A stretch of 64,000 bases of DNA, taken from the NCBI RefSeq assembly GCF_036880985.1, contig NZ_JBAJNO010000006.1, forward strand, positions 62,001 to 126,000. Direction: 5' to 3'. Positions 11,101 to 18,081 of this stretch are shown here, in pieces. Position 1 is the first letter of the stretch, and each line of letters begins with the position of its first letter. Both the position numbers and the translations under genes were made by a program. The notes beneath the pieces are model-generated. The model made no database searches. It worked only from the letters and a program-made list of their open reading frames with translations, and was not told where the DNA came from. The DNA is from Limibacter armeniacum. GTDB taxonomy: Bacteria > Bacteroidota > Bacteroidia > Cytophagales > Flammeovirgaceae.

Positions 11101-12189
11101 ATGGGCATCAGTCAGGAAAATATCGAGAAAGTATTTAACCGATTCTTTTCCCAAAAATATGTCTCCATTGCAGGAAATGGGTTTGGGGCAGGCATTGGAT
11201 TAAACCTTTCCAAAAAGATTATTGAACTGCATCACGGGGATATCACACTTCAAAGTACAGAAGGGGAAGGAACGACTTTCACCATCCATATTCCTAGGGG
11301 TACTGATGAAATCGCTGAGAACATTCCTTCCAATACCTACATCAGAAGCGTTCCTGAACTGGAAGTGACCAATAAAAAAGAAGCTGTACCTGATAAGGAT
11401 ACTCCTGAAGAAAAAGACAAGGAGCGTCAGCATACCCTCCTGATTGTTGAGGACAACCACGAAGTAAGACAATACCTCAATAGCATTTTGGAGTCAAACT
11501 ATACCATATTGCAGGCAAGTGACGGTAAGGAAGGCATCACCATGGCACAGGAAAATATGCCAGACCTCATCATTTCGGATGTAATGATGCCTCATGTCAA
11601 TGGCATGGAACTCTGTGCAGAACTGAAAAGCCATGTCAACACCTGCCATATCCCAATCATACTGCTGACAGCCAAATCATCGGATTTAGCTCGTTTGGAA
11701 GCACTGGAAAAAGGGGCTGATGGATTTGTAACCAAACCATTTGTTCCTGACTTGCTGAAAGCCAGAATTACCAACCTGCTGACACAGCGAGAACGCTTGC
11801 GTAAGGTACTGCAAGGCAAAGACATTGAAGAGATATCAGAGCTCACTGAAAACGACTTGGATAAAGCGTTCCTGAATACTGCCAAGGAAATTGTCTATAA
11901 CCACATCGACAACCCTGAGTTCAATCAGGAGCTTTTTGCCCGTGAGATCGGAATGTCCAAAAGCTTGCTTTACAAGAAGATCAAAGCTGTGACAGGAGAA
12001 AGACCAACTGATTTCGTCAACAAAATACGAATTCATAGGGCTTGTGAATACTTGAAGGACAAACAAACCCAAGTGACAGATGTTTCGATTCGGGTGGGTT
12101 TTGCAGATGCTAAATACTTTAGCCGCTGTTTCAAGAAACATAAAGGGGTTTCACCCAAACAATACCAGCAAGCACCTTTAGTTGACTAA
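8101..12189 (+). CDS. Hybrid two-component regulator (HTCS)
   Basis: A 1362-residue single-chain sensor and regulator, the standard control protein of Bacteroidota polysaccharide loci. In order there is a signal peptide (1-22), a periplasmic two-propeller sensor built of Reg_prop repeats such as LWVGTAEGAY and LWIGTTKGLH (about 25-680), a Y_Y_Y domain (about 690-765), a membrane helix (about 770-795) and a coiled-coil linker. A HisKA domain with phospho-acceptor H854 in IAHEFRTPL, an HATPase with N- and G-boxes, a receiver with D1160 in IISDVMMP and a C-terminal AraC-type HTH follow. The sensor probably binds an arabino-oligosaccharide and the HTH probably acts at the 3.7-4.3 kb control region. 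Both are inferred from position. Confidence 0.95.
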   Translation: MKVLFQILSCLLLLLATPAFSQDNFQHITIDQGLPHNTVTSILKDKEGFMWFGTWSGVCRFDSREVKKFNKLNSGLQDDVVLCMKEDKVNGFIYFGTRSGGINVIDKKTHQIKTITDKIKGEINDFQIGKNKRVLWAASNQGLYKITFSSDFIVKRIEILDTENSSLKTNNITTIHLDTNGMLWVGTAEGAYQFNDSSQQLTKLDRVTELFSETHITSIHEDTRGDFWIGTLYGLYHLNHVGNMKHIFFHEDGNPKTLPHSTIDDVTEDHQQNIWVATLGGIAKYSLENQTFTRYTHSATNKNSLSSNYVKCLYIDKDLLLWSGTDQAGISYMNLTPPIFKSLKPIPGDRTSLSSELVNAIYVTDKHWFIGTSGGGLNMISPDNKEANRVFDASNSPIGNFISALTPLNENKLLIGTWGQGVFMMDFSKPNPQFVPVKNITGVGLYVSYILHASSDSIYVSTPEGIYVTNAKQSNGHNFAFHKNSKISNIRDVGILLEDHQHNLWIGTTKGLHMWDVKKDKVHKINNEYITTLIESPLKEQIYFGTIDKGVGTVSSKLSSKILLDEKRELNNNSVYSILSDQKQRLWIGTNKGLTCYSPQDSSYRNYDKSDGLPSNQFYWNASYKQNNRALFFGTTQGLFHFDPSKADKEHAPIPTYITDLVVINDSIYSKAFDGKEIIQYAHDLELRPQEKSFTFQLSGLNFINAHKTRFLYKLEGVDQTWHETGADNKTITYSHVKPGQYELWVKTGYQEGQWGNQIKKVGVTIHPAFYQMFWFWGVVVSFAVVLLYALYEWRIRAAKLENEKLEAIIAKRTAFIETQKEQISSQRDELIQLNNNLKEIHEEKIEFFMDIAHEFRTPLTLIMGPIDEIEKQIQQHPHLQKQMAVLSKNSRYLLNLTNQILDFRKFEKGKFSLNYSPVKLNDYLDDLVNGFRDYANGHSITLATDFSALQNSAASIDVDHFGKVIYNLLSNAIRYAQSNVTLTVEDKDDTIYVAFSDDGMGISQENIEKVFNRFFSQKYVSIAGNGFGAGIGLNLSKKIIELHHGDITLQSTEGEGTTFTIHIPRGTDEIAENIPSNTYIRSVPELEVTNKKEAVPDKDTPEEKDKERQHTLLIVEDNHEVRQYLNSILESNYTILQASDGKEGITMAQENMPDLIISDVMMPHVNGMELCAELKSHVNTCHIPIILLTAKSSDLARLEALEKGADGFVTKPFVPDLLKARITNLLTQRERLRKVLQGKDIEEISELTENDLDKAFLNTAKEIVYNHIDNPEFNQELFAREIGMSKSLLYKKIKAVTGERPTDFVNKIRIHRACEYLKDKQTQVTDVSIRVGFADAKYFSRCFKKHKGVSPKQYQQAPLVD

Positions 12190-12191
12190 AC

Positions 12192-12223
12192 AAAAAAGAC
12201 GGTCTGATGAGACCGTCTTTTTT
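12192..12223. terminator. Bidirectional terminator
   Basis: The 8-bp stem GACGGTCT (12198-12205) and its complement (12210-12217) close a 4-base loop. The stem is flanked by six As on the left and six Ts on the right. It therefore works as an intrinsic terminator for the plus-strand HTCS gene and for the convergent minus-strand gene at 12243. Confidence 0.92.
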
Positions 12224-12242
12224 ATGATAAAACAAGTGGAGC

Positions 12243-12914
12243 CTAAGACTGGTTAGCCAATTTCCTAATGTCCCTGTTTTCCAAAATCTTTAATTGCTGA
12301 GGATACAGAACAGAGTTGATCATCGCTTGACCGATTTGGGGACTTTGAATGACCGAATCCATTTTCTTAAAGACTGGGAACAATGGTTTTGTAACTGTAT
12401 ACATCAGGTTATACCAGCCTGTTTTTGACTTAACGCCTTTCTCTGGAAGTATCGCGCCAGGCCTGAAAGCGTAAGCATCTTTGAAACCAAGCTGTAGAAC
12501 CATGTTTTCGGTTTTACCTTTAACCCTAGCCCACATCGTTCCTCCTCTTTCTGAACTGTCTGTACCTGTCCCTGACACATAGTTAAACACCATATCAGGA
12601 TTTAACTCATGCAATGTCGTGGCAAACTCCTCTGTCATGGAATAGGTAATTCTGAAATAATCATCTTCTGACATGCCAAGAGCAGATACACCCATACAAT
12701 AAAAGCAAGCGTTATAGCCTTCTAGCTGCTCCCTTATCGAGCTAATATTTGAAAAATCCTTATGGATAATTTCCTTCAGTTTGGGGTGTTGGATATTGAG
12801 ACTTTCCCTATTGATGATCAATACAGAAGCTACATGTTCACTTTCCAGACATTCAATCAGAACCGATTTCCCTACCATTCCGGTAGATCCCGTTACTATG
12901 GCGTTTATTTTCAT
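12243..12914 (-). CDS. NAD(P)-binding oxidoreductase, HTATIP2/NmrA-like
   Basis: An atypical short-chain dehydrogenase/NmrA-like protein of about 223 residues. It opens with a beta strand and the nucleotide-binding loop VTGSTGMVGK. The family includes Bacteroidota proteins annotated as NAD(P)H-binding or Rossmann-fold oxidoreductases of unknown substrate. VSGTGTDSSERG and MWARVKGKTE carry the serine and lysine positions of this group. The frame extends upstream to 12950, but the ATG at 12914 has an AGGA motif 6 bases before it and starts directly at the Rossmann fold. It is convergent with the HTCS gene. Substrate is not predictable. Confidence 0.8.
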   Translation of the reverse strand: MKINAIVTGSTGMVGKSVLIECLESEHVASVLIINRESLNIQHPKLKEIIHKDFSNISSIREQLEGYNACFYCMGVSALGMSEDDYFRITYSMTEEFATTLHELNPDMVFNYVSGTGTDSSERGGTMWARVKGKTENMVLQLGFKDAYAFRPGAILPEKGVKSKTGWYNLMYTVTKPLFPVFKKMDSVIQSPQIGQAMINSVLYPQQLKILENRDIRKLANQS

Positions 12915-13219
12915 TTTCCTTTTTAAAACTATCAGAGGTATTTGGTCCAATAAGCTACCAATTACCTTCCGTTATCGAAATATATTTTTCAGAATTCAAG
13001 TCTTTTAAACTATGTCATCTCATCTGATACAAAGGTCTTTGACGGTGCCTTTATTTATGAACACAAATTCCTGAAGGTTGATAACAAATTACGGATAAGA
13101 ACATGCTTCAATTCAGTTGTCTGAAGAAGACCTACTTTGAAAACGGCTTGCTATAGACCAAAAAAAGCGATCTGGGTTGTACCCAAATCGCTTCCGAGTT
13201 TCAATAAATACCAGCCTGC
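12915..13219. other. Intergenic region
   Basis: About 300 bases between two minus-strand oxidoreductase genes. It contains the terminator of the short-chain dehydrogenase gene (13161-13193) and presumably the promoter of the downstream gene at 12914. An ACAAAGGTC motif near 13031 also occurs near 14025 ahead of the dehydrogenase. Read on the minus strand it is GACCTTTG, one base off TAnnTTTG. No gene is visible. Confidence 0.4.
13161..13193 (-). terminator. Intrinsic terminator of the SDR gene
   Basis: Arms AAGCGAT (13165-13171) and ATCGCTT (13187-13193) pair, then after one mismatch TGGG pairs with CCCA around a 5-base loop. On the minus strand a T run (As at 13160-13166) follows. It lies 27 bases after the stop of the gene at 13220. 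Confidence 0.88.
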
Positions 13220-13987
13220 TTACAGCATCATCCCTCCTGATACTTCTATGCGCTGACCATTCACCCAACGAGCCTCTTCCGAACACAGGAAAGCGACTAC
13301 ACCACCAATATCATCAGGCAAACCCGCACGTCCTAAAGCTGTAACACTTGCGATCTGACTATTTACTCCTTCATTATCTCTTACTCTACCTCCCCCAAAG
13401 TCTGTCTCAATAGCGCCAGGTGCTACCACATTGGCAGCAATACCACGACCACCCAACTCTTTGGCAAGATACCTTGTCAATACTTCCACTCCCCCTTTCA
13501 TCGAGGCATATGTCGAAGAACCTGGAAAAGAAAAACGGGCAAGTCCAGATGAGATATTGATAATGCGTCCACCATCATTGAGAAATGGCAAAGCTTTTTG
13601 TGTCAGGAAAAACACCCCTTTCAGGTGTATATTCACCATTTCGTCAAACTGCTCTTCTGTAGTTTCTGCAAAAGGAGCATAAAGGGCTGTACCAGCATTG
13701 TTGATCAAAAAATCAAAATTTGAACTGCCTGTTTCTGCTTTTAGCTTATCAGACATTTGCTGTATAAAGCCCTCAAACTGACTTACATTGCTGGTGTCCA
13801 ACTGAAAAGCATAAGCTTGCTGTCCAAGTGACTGAATTTCTTTTACCACCGCTTCTGCTTTCTGCTGATTACTGTGATAGGTCAGTACTACATCAATGCC
13901 TTTTTTTGCCAGGCTGATAGCCATATTCTCTCCCAAACCACGGCTTCCGCCAGTAACCAATGCAATTTTACTTTTTGTCGTTGCCAT
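13220..13987 (-). CDS. Classical short-chain dehydrogenase/reductase
   Basis: A 255-residue NAD(P)-dependent SDR of the FabG-like fold. The cofactor loop TGGSRGLG is at residues 12-19, NNAG at 96-99, and the catalytic serine (S146 or S147) precedes Y160-x3-K164. The PGAIETDF segment and C-terminal NGQRIEVSGGMML are typical of the family. FabG itself is unlikely because of the isolated position. It lies downstream of an AraC regulator gene on the same strand, 110 bases apart, and that regulator probably controls it. Such AraC/SDR pairs are frequent in Bacteroidota; the substrate is unknown. Confidence 0.93.
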   Translation of the reverse strand: MATTKSKIALVTGGSRGLGENMAISLAKKGIDVVLTYHSNQQKAEAVVKEIQSLGQQAYAFQLDTSNVSQFEGFIQQMSDKLKAETGSSNFDFLINNAGTALYAPFAETTEEQFDEMVNIHLKGVFFLTQKALPFLNDGGRIINISSGLARFSFPGSSTYASMKGGVEVLTRYLAKELGGRGIAANVVAPGAIETDFGGGRVRDNEGVNSQIASVTALGRAGLPDDIGGVVAFLCSEEARWVNGQRIEVSGGMML

Positions 13988-14097
13988 CTTTTAACCTTTT
14001 TCAATTACTAAAACTTATTGAAACAAAGGTCAGTCAAAAAGTAGGGCAGTGGTTTGCAAACATCAAATCATTGATTGCAAAATTCAAACCTGTGGAT

Positions 14098-15033
14098 TTA
14101 TGAACGGTATGCTAAAGGGGTTACTGTCGTCTGCTTCTTGAAAAAGTTTGAAAAGTGAGCCACTTCCTCAAACCCCAAACTGTAAGCGATTTCAGAGATA
14201 TTCCAGTCAGTCTGTTTCAGAAGGATCTTCGCTTCCTGAAGTATGCGACTGGTAATTACTTCAGTCGTTGTCTTACCTGTATTTTCCTTCAGTACCTTAT
14301 TGAGGTGGTTTACATGGACGGCAAGCCTTTCAGCGTAATCTTTGGCGGAACGTAAAATCAGTTTCTGATTAGGGGACTCTATTGGAAACTGACGCTCCAG
14401 CAACTCAATAAAAAGGGTGATGATACGGACTGCTGCATTTTGGCTTGAGTGCAATACTGATGCAGGTTGTAGCTTTTGCCCATAGTGGATCAGTTCCAAT
14501 ACATAATTACGGATCAGGTCATATTTGAACTCATAGTCAGAAGCGATTTCCTTTTTCATTTTCCGGAATATAAGTGCAATCTCATCTGCCTCTTCATCGG
14601 TTATCTCAAAGACTGGGTAACCGCCAGACTTAAAAATGGGCAGGTCATCCAATACAACCCCACTTTTATTCTTCATGAGGTACTCTCCTGTAAATACACA
14701 AAATGACCCTGACTGATTATCATCTTGAGGCACCCAATGATAAGGTACTTTGGGAGTGGCAAAAAGCAATGCATTTTTCTTTACATCAATCACCTTATCT
14801 GCATACTCAGCCATGTTTTTCCCCCTGATTAGACTGATCTTATAGTATGCTCGCCGGTTGTAAGGCATTTCCTGTTTTCGCTTGACTTCCCTTATCGTAT
14901 CAGCGATGTCAAACACATTGAAATGCCCGATCTCCTTGTTGATACCCGGTGGCAATAACTTCTCGATATCCTTGCCTGTAAAAATTGCTGCTTCCTTGTA
15001 GAAATCTTCCAGAGACTTATTTTCTATATTCAT
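14098..15033 (-). CDS. AraC family transcriptional regulator
   Basis: A 311-residue regulator with an N-terminal cupin-like sensing domain (about 1-190) and a C-terminal AraC double HTH (about 210-311). The HTH region includes VNHLNKVLKENTGKT, TDWNISEIAYSLGF and VAHFSNFFKKQTTVTP. This layout is that of the Bacteroidota AraC proteins that neighbour SDR or thioredoxin-reductase-like genes. It lies between the thioredoxin-reductase-like gene and the SDR gene, all on the minus strand. A good -7 element (15061-15068) lies 28 bases before the ATG and a terminator separates it from the flavoprotein gene, so it has its own promoter. Confidence 0.93.
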   Translation of the reverse strand: MNIENKSLEDFYKEAAIFTGKDIEKLLPPGINKEIGHFNVFDIADTIREVKRKQEMPYNRRAYYKISLIRGKNMAEYADKVIDVKKNALLFATPKVPYHWVPQDDNQSGSFCVFTGEYLMKNKSGVVLDDLPIFKSGGYPVFEITDEEADEIALIFRKMKKEIASDYEFKYDLIRNYVLELIHYGQKLQPASVLHSSQNAAVRIITLFIELLERQFPIESPNQKLILRSAKDYAERLAVHVNHLNKVLKENTGKTTTEVITSRILQEAKILLKQTDWNISEIAYSLGFEEVAHFSNFFKKQTTVTPLAYRS

Positions 15034-15060
15034 CTTTCCTCAAGCCTTATTTGCGAAAAT

Positions 15061-15068
15061 CAAATATA
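15061..15068 (-). promoter_or_regulatory. Bacteroidota -7 element for the AraC gene
   Basis: On the minus strand the bases read TATATTTG, an exact match to TAnnTTTG, 28 bases upstream of the AraC start codon. No TTG sits at the usual distance upstream, so only the -7 element is claimed. Confidence 0.5.
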
Positions 15069-15131
15069 GCAAATCATCTCCAAAGGAAATTCCCTTCTCT
15101 ACTGAGACCGACCTTACAGGTATTTCAAAAG

Positions 15132-15157
15132 AAAAAAAGGGGAAAAAAATTCCCCTC
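15132..15157 (-). terminator. Intrinsic terminator of the flavoprotein gene
   Basis: A 7-bp stem AGGGGAA (15138-15144) with TTCCCCT (15150-15156) and a 5-base loop. On the minus strand it is followed by a run of Ts (As at 15132-15138). It lies about 60 bases after the stop of the gene at 15218 and separates it from the AraC gene. Confidence 0.8.
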
Positions 15158-15217
15158 TTTAAACATCGTTTTAAACACAAATATTACATACAAGTTGAAA
15201 AAGTATAACGGTGCAAT

Positions 15218-16126
15218 CTAATAACTTTCCTCAGTCAACTCTTTGTTGATGACAGCCCCAGCAAAAGACCCTGTATATACCGCATTGGAGACTGATCTCA
15301 TTGGCGTTATATTATCTCCGCAAGCAAACACCCCTTCTACAGTTGTTTTCTGCCAGCTGTCTACTTCCAAATGCCCCTGCTCTGTCAACTTACAGCCCAA
15401 TATTTCTGGTATATTGGAGCTCTGTGAAAAACCAATGACAGCATACAAGGCATCCAGAGACTCAGTTGTCCCGTCCTTAAAGACGATTTGCTGAAGCTGA
15501 CCATTATCATGGCTGATCATATCTACTTCTGCTTCTACTACAGTTATATTTTTCTCTCCCAACTTATCGGATTGCTCCTTTGTCAAAGTGGACTTTCCAT
15601 TCGTATATAAGGTCAGGTCACTTGTCCAGTTGGTAATCATCTTTGCTTTTTCAAACCCGATCTCCCCGTTGGCTAATATTCCAGTCTTCTTTTGCCTTAC
15701 CTCATATCCATGACAATAAGGACAATGAATAATTGAAATCCCCCAACAAGCGGCAAACCCCTCAATATCGGGTAACTCATCCTTGATGCCTGATGCCAAC
15801 AGAATTTTACTTGATGTAAAGCTTTCCCCTGACTGTAAGACAATTTCAAAACGGTCTTCTTTCTTCTCACAGCCTGTTACAAATCCCTGATGAAATTTAA
15901 CTGTGTCATACTTCAGCACCTGTTCTTTTGCCTTTTCTGCAATTGCTTGAGGTGTTTCCCCATCCTGCGTCAGGAAGTTGTGCGAATATGGCGTCTGCCT
16001 GTTGCAAGGTTTTCCTCCATCAACAACCAGAACACTTCTTAGTGCCCTACCCAATGTCATGGCTGCGGAAAGACCTGAGTAGCTTCCTCCTATTATGATT
16101 ACTTCAAAGTGTGTTTGGTTTTTCAT
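15218..16126 (-). CDS. Thioredoxin reductase-like FAD oxidoreductase
   Basis: A 302-residue pyridine-nucleotide-disulfide oxidoreductase of the low-molecular-weight thioredoxin reductase type. It shows FAD-binding IIGGSYSGLSAA (11-22), an active-site CPYC (C135 and C138) in HCPYCHGYE, and C-terminal FAD motif VEGVFACGDN. The NADPH-binding loop normally GGGDSA/GxGxxA is poorly kept (GILANGEIGFEK), so it is more like the thioredoxin-reductase-related oxidoreductases than canonical TrxB. The signature HGYE after CPYC is also typical of that branch. It is monocistronic, with its own promoter/operator (16175-16205) and terminator. A role in thiol redox or detoxification is likely but not shown. 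Confidence 0.88.
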   Translation of the reverse strand: MKNQTHFEVIIIGGSYSGLSAAMTLGRALRSVLVVDGGKPCNRQTPYSHNFLTQDGETPQAIAEKAKEQVLKYDTVKFHQGFVTGCEKKEDRFEIVLQSGESFTSSKILLASGIKDELPDIEGFAACWGISIIHCPYCHGYEVRQKKTGILANGEIGFEKAKMITNWTSDLTLYTNGKSTLTKEQSDKLGEKNITVVEAEVDMISHDNGQLQQIVFKDGTTESLDALYAVIGFSQSSNIPEILGCKLTEQGHLEVDSWQKTTVEGVFACGDNITPMRSVSNAVYTGSFAGAVINKELTEESY

Positions 16127-16174
16127 GTATTAGGCGTTTTATATTTGCGACTATGTCTCATTTACAAAAGTACA

Positions 16175-16205
16175 CAAACATAAAACACATGCAACAATGT
16201 TGCAA
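16175..16205 (-). promoter_or_regulatory. Promoter with overlapping palindromic operator
   Basis: On the minus strand TTG (16205-16203), a 20-base spacer and TATGTTTG (16182-16175) form a full Bacteroidota sigma-A promoter 49 bases before the flavoprotein ATG. The inverted repeat TGCAAC-aat-GTTGCA (16190-16204) covers the -33 element and part of the spacer. A protein bound there would block polymerase, so this is a repressor-type operator. No dedicated regulator gene is adjacent. Confidence 0.8.
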
Positions 16206-16734
16206 AAACATTTTTTATTCCAAACACACTCAAAGTGACAGGAAAACAATACAACTCGGTTTTGGGATGAGCTCCTGCCTGCTTACTGCTCTACGCTAAG
16301 TCAGGCAGTCGCAACACCCAAATTTTATCCGAGGCATGGCTTTTAGTGCTAGTATAGTTATTTAATTTCCACCATATTCCTTGGACTCACCACCCCACAC
16401 AACGTATGGGAAAAGCTTCATCATGATAGGTCATATTACTTTGGCAAGCGTACACTATAAATACTGATACACTATCTAAACTCACATAAACAGAAAGACC
16501 TGAAGTTTTTGAATAAACACACACGCAGTTGCTCACGCATTAGTATCAAAGCGCTAAAAAACAGTGCATTACTATTTATCTTCACCTATGATACTATCGT
16601 GTTTAGCAAATTCAATTTTAAAGTGTTTATCACGATTTTTAATTTACCTTGAAAGAAGCAAGTTTTTAATTATGAAACCATTAGCTTCTGATCACAAACA
16701 AAATGGATCAGGCAGGTAGAAACAAAAAATTGAG

Positions 16735-16914
16735 ATGAATGGTCAAATAATTGAGGTTAAAGGCAAAGTAATAGTGACTGAATGCTTGTATAAAAACACT
16801 TCAATAGCGCTTACTGATCATCTCAAATTAAAATTGGAATGCTTTCTTTCTGTATTTCTTTTAAAAAGTGAAAGCTTTAGAAACAAATTACTTACGCCTA
16901 CAGTTATGTTATAA
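16735..16914 (+). CDS. Possible small ORF, 59 codons
   Basis: An ATG at 16735 opens 59 codons (MNGQIIEVKGKVIV...) ending in TAA at 16912-16914. A strong hairpin follows 45 bases later. There is no clear promoter (TTACCTTG near 16645 is a weak match), no homologue recognised and no membrane segment. Composition is AT-rich like the flanking spacer, so it could be chance. Confidence 0.2.
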   Translation: MNGQIIEVKGKVIVTECLYKNTSIALTDHLKLKLECFLSVFLLKSESFRNKLLTPTVML

Positions 16915-16958
16915 ATTGCAGTTTAGAAATCCTGTAATTATTCACTGGCTTTAGTTTT

Positions 16959-16987
16959 AAGCCTTATGGTCACCTTCCATAAGGCTT
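16959..16987. terminator. Perfect 11-bp hairpin
   Basis: AAGCCTTATGG (16959-16969) pairs perfectly with CCATAAGGCTT (16977-16987) around a 7-base loop. It lies 30 bases beyond the stop of the minus-strand AraC gene at 17018. The T tract is poor on both sides, so terminator function is likely but not certain. Confidence 0.6.
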
Positions 16988-17017
16988 TACTATTCAACGT
17001 GTTATTTACATACAAAT

Positions 17018-17983
17018 CTACTTATTGAATTTTTTGGGAGAACTACCGTAGTATTTTTTAAAGGTGGTGATAAAGTGAGACAGGCTATTGTATCCCAGAC
17101 TTTCCGCTATTTCATTGATTTTATAATCTTTCAACATCAAAATGGCTTCCCGCATTTTTAAATCTATGATATAAGACCTGATAGTGGTTCCATATACTTT
17201 TTTGAAGCCCTGTTTCAACTGAAGCTCATTCAGCAACACACGCTTTGAGAGTTCCTTGATAGTAGGAGTCTTTCTGAAATTAGCCTCGATATAATCATGG
17301 GCTTCTTCTATTTTCCTTAACATTTCAGCATTTACCCCTTCAATTGTTTCTTTACTTTCTTGCTCAAAGCAATAAAGGGAAAGGAGTAACTCCTTTATTT
17401 TCAAGTTGAAATAATGAATACGCTCCTTCACTTTCCACTTAGCGTTTGTTATTTCATGGATAATATGGTGGAGTGGAAAAGAGATAGGAAAATTGATTTC
17501 TCCTGATGGCAGCTTGTTGGCTTTGATCTCTTTGATAAATGCACTATTACATGCCCACTCTTCTCCTTCAAGCAAGGATAAGAAGTATGCATACTTAATC
17601 AGGATAATGGTATATGAAGTGTCATTCCCTTTTGGCATCAAAATGCTTCGTTTTGTGTCTTTGCCATAGCCCAACTTAAAATGCCCCGGATTTGTGGAAT
17701 AACTCGTATCGGTATCATTGATTGTAGTACCACCACTTGCAGAATATACAATCTTGATATACTCCCCTTCTATGCTGAACAGGTCAGTAAGGTCTTTTTT
17801 ATTGGAAAAGGTTGACTGAATAATACAAAGGTCAGATGTATAACTCAATTGGCTTTCCATCCTAATTCCCTCTTGATTAACCTGGATGCTTTTTGTCTGT
17901 ATCCCCTGCTCATTTGAAGCCTGCCTGAGGTCCAACTCAAACAAGGACAACCCTTCATTTTCCAATTCTGATTTTAGAACCAT
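17018..17983 (-). CDS. PchR-like AraC family regulator
   Basis: A 321-residue regulator with an N-terminal effector domain of about 200 residues and a C-terminal AraC HTH (TPTIKELSKRVLLNELQLKQGFKK-type first HTH, then DYKINEIAESLGYNSLSHFITTFKKYYG). This is the form of PchR/YbtA-type regulators that sense a siderophore and activate its TonB receptor. It is transcribed divergently from the TonB receptor at 18082, sharing a 98-base promoter gap, which is the classic arrangement. The start MVLKS at 17983 fits. The ligand is unknown. Confidence 0.9.
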   Translation of the reverse strand: MVLKSELENEGLSLFELDLRQASNEQGIQTKSIQVNQEGIRMESQLSYTSDLCIIQSTFSNKKDLTDLFSIEGEYIKIVYSASGGTTINDTDTSYSTNPGHFKLGYGKDTKRSILMPKGNDTSYTIILIKYAYFLSLLEGEEWACNSAFIKEIKANKLPSGEINFPISFPLHHIIHEITNAKWKVKERIHYFNLKIKELLLSLYCFEQESKETIEGVNAEMLRKIEEAHDYIEANFRKTPTIKELSKRVLLNELQLKQGFKKVYGTTIRSYIIDLKMREAILMLKDYKINEIAESLGYNSLSHFITTFKKYYGSSPKKFNK

Positions 17984-18042
17984 ATTACTTTTACCGCAAC
18001 TTTTATTTCCAATACCGAAGCTATGATTACCTCTCCTCCTAA

Positions 18043-18050
18043 TACTTTTG
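18043..18050 (+). promoter_or_regulatory. Candidate -7 element for the TonB receptor
   Basis: TACTTTTG matches TAnnTTTG, and lies 32 bases upstream of the receptor ATG in the divergent gap. No clear TTG is present about 20 bases upstream. A weak -33 element would fit a promoter that needs the neighbouring AraC activator. Confidence 0.45.
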
Positions 18051-18081
18051 TCAAAGTTATTTAGAATTAGTTTAAATAAAA

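Larger units (their letters stand above)
16206..17017. other. Long intergenic region
   Basis: About 800 bases, AT-rich, without a convincing gene over 60 codons on either strand. It contains one possible 59-codon reading frame (16735-16914) followed by an 11-bp hairpin (16959-16987). The rest shows nothing recognisable. It separates the redox block from the iron-uptake block and may include decayed sequence. Confidence 0.4.

Noticed and set aside
16206-17017. Decayed insertion sequence
   Set aside because: No terminal inverted repeats, target duplication or transposase fragments were recognised.
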